NCBI RefSeq assembly: GCF_900115085.1
Contig: NZ_FOVF01000017.1
Location: 28,560 to 92,559 of the forward strand
DNA length: 64,000 nt
DNA from: Dokdonella immobilis
GTDB lineage: Bacteria; Pseudomonadota; Gammaproteobacteria; Xanthomonadales; Rhodanobacteraceae
Reading direction: 5' to 3'
The notes under the pieces were generated by a model, which saw only the letters and a list, made by a program, of their open reading frames with translations, was not told where the DNA came from and did not search any database. The position numbers were made by a program, and so were the translations under genes. Shown one piece after another: positions 58,726 through 64,000 of this stretch; position 1 is the first letter of the stretch, and each line of letters opens with the position of its first letter.

Positions 58726-59106
58726 CTACTGGCCATCCGGCGGCTGCCACAATTCGACCTTGTTGCCCTCGGGGTCCATGACCCAGCCGAACTTGCCGAA
58801 CTCCGATTCATCGGTGGTATCCAGCACCTCGCAACCTTCATCGCGCAGAGCGGCGAGAAGGCCATGCAGGTCCGCCACCCGGTAGTTGACCATGAATGAT
58901 GAAGTGCTCGGCGCAAAGTACGTGCCATCCCCGATCGACCAGGCCGTCGTCCCGCCGACCGGTTTGCCAGCGTCATCTGTCCAGCGGAAGGCCGCGCCTC
59001 CCCACGTCTGCACGTCGATTCCCAGATGGGTCTTGTACCAGGCCTGCAAGGACGCAGGATCCCTGGCCTTGAGGAACACGCCGCCAATACCGGTGACCCT
59101 TTTCAT
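58726..59106 (-). CDS. VOC/glyoxalase-fold protein
   Basis: 126 residues with one VOC domain: GIGGVFLKARDPASLQAWYK, then the C-terminal DPEGNKVELWQPP. It has the same 13-nt leader word GCAAATGGGAGCA as the VOC gene at 54235-54624. ATG 59106 is preferred over an in-frame ATG at 59127 because of that ribosome site. Confidence 0.86.
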   Translation of the reverse strand: MKRVTGIGGVFLKARDPASLQAWYKTHLGIDVQTWGGAAFRWTDDAGKPVGGTTAWSIGDGTYFAPSTSSFMVNYRVADLHGLLAALRDEGCEVLDTTDESEFGKFGWVMDPEGNKVELWQPPDGQ

Positions 59107-59190
59107 CGCGCTTGCTCCCATTTGCATTTCCAGAGAAGTCCGAGTGGATCCCGATACGATAGCCGGTCTGCAGGTCCATGGCGGATCCGC

Positions 59191-59544
59191 CTATGGCGCA
59201 TCGCCCAGGCTCCGAAACGATTCAATGCGGGGCGCCAGCTTTTCGGCCAAGCGCTCGCCGAGGGTCGATGCGTCGAGAAACCCGAGCGCAACCGCCCTGC
59301 TGACCAGCAGTTCCGGTCCGAGAGCCGTATAGCGGCTGTAAAGCTCCCTGGAAATGCCCTGGTGGAATTGATGGATCCGATCCGAAAGATCGAATCCGCT
59401 CATTTCACTGTTGGACCAGCTGCGAAAATCTTCGAAGAGGTCGGTCAACGCTTTGTCCAATTCGGCTTCCCAGGCCTGTTCCGCGAGACTTCGCAGACGC
59501 GCTCGTTCGCTCTTGCTGAGTTCGAGCCAGAGCTGACTTTTCAT
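59191..59544 (-). CDS. Hypothetical helical protein
   Basis: 117 residues, soluble, rich in Glu, Leu and Arg, predicted mostly helical (KSERARLRSLAEQAWEAELD). No signal peptide or recognised motif. ATG 59544 has a GGGGAG site upstream. Confidence 0.5.
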   Translation of the reverse strand: MKSQLWLELSKSERARLRSLAEQAWEAELDKALTDLFEDFRSWSNSEMSGFDLSDRIHQFHQGISRELYSRYTALGPELLVSRAVALGFLDASTLGERLAEKLAPRIESFRSLGDAP

Positions 59545-59673
59545 GCATCGCTCCCCGAATGCCTCGCTCGAGGGAAGCCAGAAGTGTACCTCGACCCCTC
59601 CCCCGGCGGCACCCGCCAGGACGACGACTGGGCGGTCATGCCACCCGCCCGCACCCAGCCCTTGGCCGCTCCG

Positions 59674-59916
59674 TTATCCAAGTCCGGCGGAATCCAGGGC
59701 GGCATCGGCACCAAAATAGATCAGAACGAGCCCGACCAGTTGGACCAGGAAGGGTCGCTTGGTGTCGTCCCAATGCATGATCACGAACAGCAGGCTGACG
59801 AACGGAACGAGGATGGACAGGATTCCCCAGGCCACGCTGGTCTGGAAGATGACCACGAGCAGCCAGAGTCCTCCAAGGACTACGATGATGTAACCGGTAA
59901 GCAACATTGCCGACAT
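59674..59916 (-). CDS. Hypothetical small membrane protein
   Basis: 80 residues with three hydrophobic segments (about 5-25, 28-46 and 57-75). No family recognised. ATG 59916 follows GGAGG. The 281 bp upstream contains no gene. Confidence 0.6.
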   Translation of the reverse strand: MSAMLLTGYIIVVLGGLWLLVVIFQTSVAWGILSILVPFVSLLFVIMHWDDTKRPFLVQLVGLVLIYFGADAALDSAGLG

Positions 59917-60197
59917 GAATTTCCTCCCTGAGTCGTTTCGCGTCCCATCGACCTCGGGTCAATGGCGGTACGGTTCCGCGCGGGAACCGCCGGGCGAAGA
60001 TTACCGTTCGAATCGGGAAACCGATGTAGGAAATTTCCTACAGATTTCGTGCGAATTCTCCGCACGTACGGCATGGACACGACCCTGGCGGGCATGGCTG
60101 GCAACGCAGCGCGCATTTCCGTTGAATCTCCGCGACTCTGTTGCTCGGACTCGCTCAATGCAACGGCCCCGCAGCCGATCAGGACCGATCCGGACAC

Positions 60198-60923
60198 TCA
60201 CTGCCCGCCGAATGCACTCGATTCAACTTCGATCCACGTCGCGCGCGCAATCGCGATCAGGTCGCCGGAACCCGAGAAGATCGCCGACCCGCAATGACGC
60301 TTGCGTCCATCAAATGCCAGCGGCCAGCCCAGGGCGACGCACTTTTCACCTGTCGGCAGATCGCGATCGATACGAACACCCAGTTCGCCGAGGACCATGG
60401 CCTTGCCCTGCGGAGCTGGCATGACGGCGAAGCCGCTCGTGCAATCGAGCGCTGCCCAGAGGAACTCGGACCGAACCTTGTTCGAATCATCACCGAGGGA
60501 GGCATCGGGAACCCAAGGTGAGGCGACCATGGAACCCGAAGCAACCCAACCCGGGAAGATGCGCAACCCGTCGCCCATTTCGCGTTGCGGCCCGCAAACG
60601 AAACATCCCGGAAACGGGTGCTGCGTGAAGCCAATGTAGGCCTTGGAAGCCTCCTCGGCCTCTGCAAAGCTCGGCGGCGTCGGCGACTCCAGATCGAGTT
60701 CGGCGGACCGGGCCTCGGCAATCACGTTCGCGCCGGACTTCAGTCGCGCTTCCGCGTCCGAGGATTCAACATCAAGCCCCGTCTCCAGTGGCGGCGGCGC
60801 CTTCAATCGGACCGAAGCGGGTCCGCGCAGGTACGCGGCAAGTCGCCCGCAAACGTAGCCGCCGTTGCCAGATCCTGGTGGGCCACAGTACCGACTCGAA
60901 ATGACAAAACGGCCTGCCGCCAT
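60198..60923 (-). CDS. Hotdog-fold thioesterase-like protein
   Basis: 241 residues with RYCGPPGSGNGGYVCGRLA and a second block HPFPGCFVCGPQREMGDGLR, then FLWAALDCTSGFAV, the pattern of a double-hotdog, acyl-CoA thioesterase-like family. ATG 60923 has a perfect GGAGG site 6 nt upstream; two ATGs at 60935 and 60938 are less well placed. Substrate unknown. Confidence 0.72.
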   Translation of the reverse strand: MAAGRFVISSRYCGPPGSGNGGYVCGRLAAYLRGPASVRLKAPPPLETGLDVESSDAEARLKSGANVIAEARSAELDLESPTPPSFAEAEEASKAYIGFTQHPFPGCFVCGPQREMGDGLRIFPGWVASGSMVASPWVPDASLGDDSNKVRSEFLWAALDCTSGFAVMPAPQGKAMVLGELGVRIDRDLPTGEKCVALGWPLAFDGRKRHCGSAIFSGSGDLIAIARATWIEVESSAFGGQ

Positions 60924-61134
60924 GTGCGCCTCCATCATGAAACTGTCGCCCGGGATCCGGGACCTGGATTCAGATTGTCCATTGAAGCAAAGGAATAATC
61001 CCCTCCGTATGGACGAGTGCTTGGGGAGGGGGTGATCAAGGTGACTGCATGTACACGTCGACACGAATCGCAACTGCAATGCCCAACATCGGACTCAAGA
61101 CGTACGCGGTGTGCAGGCCGCCTGGAAAGAATGG

Positions 61135-61482
61135 TCAGCGCCGCTCGACATCTGCCGAATGCGCTGCCAGAAGCTTCTTTGGCGCCTTCCGTACCCACGC
61201 ATTGCGCAGCAAGGCTTGAACTGCAGAAAGCCTGGCCTTGCCAAGTTTGACCTTGAGTCCGGCGACCTTTTCGCCCCAGAAGAGCTTTTCGAAGGCATCC
61301 GGCCCCAGAGCGATGGCAGTTTCACGCTCTTCCTCACCGACGAAGATGTGCACACACGCGCCGTCTGGTGGAAGCGTGGCAAAGATCTTTCCGTCAACGC
61401 GAAATGAGGTGGCCTCGTGATGGGGGGCCTCGATCACGGATGGAAGGGAAAGTGCGTAAGCCCGAACATCCTCAGCCCTCAT
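61135..61482 (-). CDS. MmcQ/YjbR-family protein
   Basis: 115 residues with the YjbR pattern: VRAYALSLPSVIEAPHH, SFRVDGKIFATL and the C-terminal LLRNAWVRKAPKKLLA. The fold is DNA-binding-like but no activity is proven. Its ATG overlaps the stop of a 47-codon frame by 4 nt (ATGA). Confidence 0.83.
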   Translation of the reverse strand: MRAEDVRAYALSLPSVIEAPHHEATSFRVDGKIFATLPPDGACVHIFVGEEERETAIALGPDAFEKLFWGEKVAGLKVKLGKARLSAVQALLRNAWVRKAPKKLLAAHSADVERR

Positions 61483-61622
61483 CGGAGCCTCCGTGTGTTG
61501 ACGACTGCAGCGGGTGACTGCATTTGCAGTCGCTTCATTTCCGAATCCATCTTGGCGTTAACGGCGGGAAGGCCAGACAGTACGCTAAGTCCGACCGCAG
61601 CGCTGAATCCCAGCCCGAGCAT
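61479..61622 (-). CDS. Possible 47-residue upstream gene coupled to the MmcQ/YjbR gene
   Basis: Starts at ATG 61622 as MLGLGFSAAVGLSVLSGL and ends TRRLR with a TGA that overlaps the next ATG. The first 20 residues are hydrophobic. It could be the tail of a decayed larger gene or a leader peptide; evidence is only the overlap and hydrophobicity. Confidence 0.3.
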   Translation of the reverse strand: MLGLGFSAAVGLSVLSGLPAVNAKMDSEMKRLQMQSPAAVVNTRRLR

Positions 61623-61767
61623 TAGCCGCGCGCCGCCGCGCTCGACACTTTTCGCAGGATCTTGTGAAATTCACGAACAACTAAGGACTGGAAGTTCCGA
61701 TCTTGCACCGAAACCGAGCTGCGTGCATCAGCACTTGGGCTCGACCGAATCGCAGGATCCATTTCGT

Positions 61768-61977
61768 TCACCTCGACTGGGACTCACGAAAACGGTCGTC
61801 AACCTTGAACGACACCACTACCAGAATGACTGCCCCCAAGACGATGGCGGGTGCACCCCACCACGACGCACCTGCCCACGCGGCTATGGCCACTATGGAA
61901 CACACCCAGGCGATAAGACCGGCGACGAAAGCCACCAGTCCCATAGCTGTATGGAAGAACGTAAAGGGTCTCTCCAT
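61768..61977 (-). CDS. Hypothetical small membrane protein
   Basis: 69 residues with two hydrophobic helices (about 9-33 and 36-57) and a charged C-terminus (KVDDRFRESQSR). No family recognised. Confidence 0.5.
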   Translation of the reverse strand: MERPFTFFHTAMGLVAFVAGLIAWVCSIVAIAAWAGASWWGAPAIVLGAVILVVVSFKVDDRFRESQSR

Positions 61978-62035
61978 GTTCAATACTGTCGTTCCGTGAT
62001 TGCTACATCGTTTCGATACTATAACGCCGGTCGGA

Positions 62036-62260
62036 TTATTGCTCTCTCGGGACCCAACTATCATCCGTATTCGGAGCCCACAGGAACATCCGGGCGACCA
62101 CGATCGCGTTGCGGGCAACGACATCTAAAAATATCGCTTGGATGCAAAGCGACTCGGCGACATCTCCCACGACGACGCCCGGAATCTGGCAAAGGCGAAC
62201 GGCAGTTGCCTTGAACTCCCGACTATACCGATAGGTGGTTCTTGGACCTGGTCTGGCCAT
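62036..62260 (-). pseudogene. IS3-family OrfA transposase remnant
   Basis: ATG 62260 opens with ARPGPRTTYRYSREFKATAV and continues RLCQIPGVVVGDVAESLCI, the N-terminal HTH of IS3/IS911-type OrfA. Similarity stops near residue 41 (about 62138); the rest of the frame is unrelated. A good ribosome site (CAGGAG) is retained. Confidence 0.75.
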
Positions 62261-62298
62261 GATGGGGACTCCTGAAAGTTAGTTCAGGGTGTCCACTA
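62138..62298 (-). mobile_element. 5' end fragment of an IS3-type element
   Basis: Reading on the minus strand, TAGTGGACACCCTGAAC looks like an IS3-type terminal repeat, followed by a leader and the OrfA start. The fragment abuts a half attC (62299-62340) exactly where that site loses its distal half, indicating insertion into the cassette array and later deletion. Confidence 0.65.
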
Positions 62299-62340
62299 AA
62301 CCGAAGGAACCGTCGTGTCCGCTTGGATGAGTAGTTAGAT
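62299..62340 (-). other. attC site, left half only (attC0)
   Basis: Minus strand: R'' ATCTAAC (matches RYYYAAC) at 62340-62334, then TACTCATCCAAGCGGAC, the same layout as the complete attC sites to the right. The R' half is missing where the IS3-type fragment begins. The stop TAA of the adjacent cassette gene lies inside R''. Confidence 0.8.
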
Positions 62341-62760
62341 TGCGTAGGTGACGGCAATCTCTGTTGGTGACGATACTTCTTCGATTATAGGCTCCCCAGT
62401 GCATACGACACTTGCAATGTTGTCACCGCCGAAAATGATGTAATGCCTGAGATCCAGTTCGGCATAGAAGATAATTTGTCTGTACGAATCCACTTGTGGT
62501 GAGGATCGCCACAGATAACAGCAGAAATCTTTCGGCGCGTATTCTTGCCCGAGTGACACGATGGCGCCCGCCTCCTCGCAATAGCTTGCAGCGAGAACCC
62601 CTGAGAAGCGCACCAAGAACTTCGGGTATACGTCCAGCCCATTGGGTGCCACGACAAGCGTTGCATTTGTTTCACCACCGTTCTCCGTGATCAGGCCGAC
62701 ACTAGGGTCGCGATCTTCCTTGAATGGTGTATCCCAGATTTCGACGAAGTCGCTATCCAT
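62335..62760 (-). CDS. Integron cassette gene, hypothetical protein
   Basis: 141 residues, soluble, acidic; no recognised family (starts MDSDFVEIWDTPFKE, ends IAVTYAI). GC content is visibly lower than in the core genes. ATG 62760 lies 3 nt after the R' core of attC1 and the stop lies in R'' of attC0, the classic cassette arrangement. Confidence 0.75.
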   Translation of the reverse strand: MDSDFVEIWDTPFKEDRDPSVGLITENGGETNATLVVAPNGLDVYPKFLVRFSGVLAASYCEEAGAIVSLGQEYAPKDFCCYLWRSSPQVDSYRQIIFYAELDLRHYIIFGGDNIASVVCTGEPIIEEVSSPTEIAVTYAI

Positions 62761-62763
62761 ACG

Positions 62764-62853
62764 ATCTAACGCCGTGTTAAGCCGCCGCCGCGCGGCAGCG
62801 ATTCGTTGAAACGCAGTGTCTGTGCGGCGGTCGGCTTGAACACATAGCTAGAC
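62764..62853 (-). other. attC site (attC1), complete
   Basis: 90 bp on the minus strand. R'' is GTCTAGC (one mismatch to RYYYAAC) and R' is GTTAGAT (matches GTTRRRY). TTCAAGCCGACCGCC near the left pairs imperfectly with GGCGGCGGCTTAA near the right, giving the extended attC stem. The stop of the second cassette gene lies in R''. Confidence 0.87.
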
Positions 62854-63156
62854 GGCAAGCGCCAATTGGCGCAGCTTGTCCCACTCTATGACTTGCCGCA
62901 GTACAGGCCATGTGCTCTGCGAACGCCAGTAGTTCGCGGCATCGCGGAGGAATATTGTGCCGTATGCGACCGCAACGAGAGTGAGCAAGAAAAAATCGTT
63001 GAGCCAGTACGCGACACCAACCGAAACCACCGCGGCGGTGAGAATGATGGCGTAGATGCCACGATTGAACCAGAACAAGGCGGGGATGGACATTGGCCTG
63101 TCCTTGAAGTGCATGTACAAAGCGATTTGCTTCCGCTGCCTGCGAGTGAGATTCAC
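62848..63156 (-). CDS. Integron cassette gene, small membrane protein
   Basis: 102 residues with two or three hydrophobic segments (about 24-50 and 52-72) and a basic N-terminus (NLTRRQRKQ). No family recognised. Start GTG 63156 with an AAGGAA site, 16 nt after the R' core of attC2; stop inside attC1. Confidence 0.75.
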   Translation of the reverse strand: MNLTRRQRKQIALYMHFKDRPMSIPALFWFNRGIYAIILTAAVVSVGVAYWLNDFFLLTLVAVAYGTIFLRDAANYWRSQSTWPVLRQVIEWDKLRQLALAV

Positions 63157-63172
63157 TGGTAGTTTCCTTGCC

Positions 63173-63229
63173 GTCTAACGCAAGAAATAGGCCGCCGCGT
63201 CAGCGGTCGGCTTGGACGAATAGTTGGGT
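63173..63229 (-). other. attC site (attC2), complete
   Basis: 57 bp on the minus strand. R'' ACCCAAC and R' GTTAGAC both match consensus. CGTCCAAGCCGACCGC pairs imperfectly with GCGGCGGCC. This short form is close to the attC sites described for Xanthomonas chromosomal integrons. Confidence 0.92.
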
Positions 63230-63234
63230 AAGCC

Positions 63235-63615
63235 CTACCCGGGATCGCAAGGTGCTTTTTGCAGCTTAATGGTAGCGCCACCAAACGCCCTTTGAAACAA
63301 GCCAAGAACTCCGTAATTTTCACCGACTAGGACTACGCCCGTTATCGTTGCCCAGGAAGACGTTGGAGACACCGCAGATTCTAGCGAGCACAACCTTGAC
63401 TTAGTGCCAACCCAAAATCTGGATGCGGGTTCATATCTGCTAATTTGTAGTGTACATAGCTCCATTGCGGACTCGAACCACCCGCAAGTGGTAAGTCTCT
63501 TGCCTACATACTCGCTGGGATTTGCTGAAATACTAGACATTCGAACAAACGGCGTAGGTGACGCGCAGCCAAGCAAGCCACTACAAGCAAGCGACAAAAA
63601 GGGAATACGCTTCAT
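63235..63615 (-). CDS. Integron cassette gene, predicted lipoprotein
   Basis: 126 residues from ATG 63615. Signal peptide with lipobox LLGC (MKRIPFLSLACSGLLGCAS), then a short soluble domain with no recognised family (NPSEYVGKRLTTCGWFE). AT-rich relative to the window. The start follows the R' core of attC3 by 6 nt and the stop is 5 nt before R'' of attC2. A longer upstream frame runs through attC3 and is rejected. Confidence 0.78.
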   Translation of the reverse strand: MKRIPFLSLACSGLLGCASPTPFVRMSSISANPSEYVGKRLTTCGWFESAMELCTLQISRYEPASRFWVGTKSRLCSLESAVSPTSSWATITGVVLVGENYGVLGLFQRAFGGATIKLQKAPCDPG

Positions 63616-63621
63616 ATGGCT

Positions 63622-63674
63622 ACCCAACGCTAGAGTTAAGCCGCGCCGTTTACGGCGTCGGCTTGGACGAGTAA
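63622..63674 (-). other. attC site, R' half intact, R'' end lost (attC3)
   Basis: Minus strand: TACTCGTCCAAGCCGACGCC, a short loop, then GGCGCGGCTTAACTCTAGC and R' GTTGGGT (63628-63622). The expected RYYYAAC upstream of TACTCGTCC is replaced by unrelated sequence belonging to the IS110-type element. Confidence 0.85.
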
Positions 63675-64000
63675 AAAGAGACTTCCCACCTCTTTCGGCA
63701 TCAAGGATCCCGAAGGACCCGCGTGCCATGATGGAGTTTCTACACAACCGTCAGCAGAAGGGGAAGTCTCCGTGACTACTATAACCATTGGCGTGGATTT
63801 GGCGAAGAACGTGTTTTCGGTGTGCTCGGCGAACGCCGCGGGACGTGTGCTGGACCGGAAGGACCTGCGACGCGAGGCCTTCGCGGCTTACCTGGTACAG
63901 CTACCCCCCGGAACCCGGGTGGCCATGGAGGCCTGCAGCGGTGCGCACTACTGGGGGCGTCGGTGTGTGGAGTTGGGCTTGCAGCCGCACCTGATGGCCG
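63675..64000 (+). mobile_element. IS110-family element, left part, inserted at an attC
   Basis: Begins where attC3 loses its R'' end and runs off the window. A perfect 10-bp inverted repeat GAGACTTCCC (63678-63687) / GGGAAGTCTC (63761-63770) lies in the 97-bp noncoding left end just before the transposase start. Exact left boundary not defined. Confidence 0.7.
63772..64000 (+). CDS. IS110-family transposase, N-terminal part
   Basis: Start GTG 63772 with a GGGGAAG site. MTTITIGVDLAKNVFSVCSA and later VAMEACSGAHYWGRR are the N-terminal DEDD-domain motifs (first Asp and the Glu) of IS110-family transposases. 76 codons are present before the window ends. Confidence 0.88.
   Translation, partial: MTTITIGVDLAKNVFSVCSANAAGRVLDRKDLRREAFAAYLVQLPPGTRVAMEACSGAHYWGRRCVELGLQPHLMA

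Noticed and set aside
62040..62060. GTTGGGT heptamer near the end of the IS3 remnant frame as another attC
   Set aside because: Only the core heptamer and a few flanking bases match; the rest of the site and a cassette are missing.
63616..63747. Upstream extension of the cassette lipoprotein frame
   Set aside because: It reads through attC3 and the IS110 end; ATG 63615 gives a proper lipoprotein signal peptide.

Overview
The window is high-GC gammaproteobacterial chromosome, most likely from the Lysobacterales (Xanthomonadales). Two markers point there. One is the murD2-murL pair (6650-9406), the alternative D-glutamate route to peptidoglycan described in Xanthomonas. The other is a fused aspartokinase/diaminopimelate decarboxylase (9397-12006), a fusion known from Xanthomonas and Xylella. 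Coding density is high, many genes are coupled by 4-nt ATGA overlaps, and the high GC produces long antisense shadow frames that are not genes.

Left part (1-28.7 kb), mostly housekeeping and envelope. It holds an S9 peptidase cut by the window edge, a coupled rmlA-rmlC-rmlD-manC operon for dTDP-rhamnose and GDP-mannose (rmlB absent), a dienelactone hydrolase, murD2-murL-lysAC, a PCu(A)C copper chaperone, an enoyl-CoA hydratase homologue, a cupin, a TonB receptor and a 7TMR-DISM/GGDEF diguanylate cyclase. Next comes a three-gene island of two RoxA-like dihaem cytochromes around a membrane patatin. A PEP-mutase-family enzyme, an MDR oxidoreductase, nadD and holA follow.

Middle part (28.8-49.3 kb). 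A 2405-residue secreted protein has five GEVED repeats, two SdrD-B domains and a C-terminal sorting-like anchor. A DevBCA/MacAB-like exporter operon and a GNAT gene lie next to it. Together they separate lptE-leuS from holA-nadD, genes that are neighbours in many gammaproteobacteria. After leuS come an amidohydrolase, a phasin-like protein, and a cupredoxin / sensor Ser-Thr kinase / porin operon.

Right part (49.3-64 kb), progressively accessory. From 52.8 kb to the window edge every gene except the terminal transposase is on the minus strand. Most are single small genes (GFA, cupins, GNAT, VOC, ACT, EthD, hotdog, MmcQ and small membrane proteins), interrupted by palindromic repeats, a 311-bp element with long terminal inverted repeats, and a GNAT gene broken by an amber codon. 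The run ends in a recognisable integron cassette array (about 62.3-63.7 kb): three cassettes, each gene starting a few bases after an attC core and ending inside the next attC. The array is cut on the left by an IS3-type remnant and on the right by an IS110-family element lying where the last attC loses its R'' end. Any integrase gene would lie beyond the right edge. This array, with its two insertion-sequence-truncated attC sites, is the most notable system in the window.
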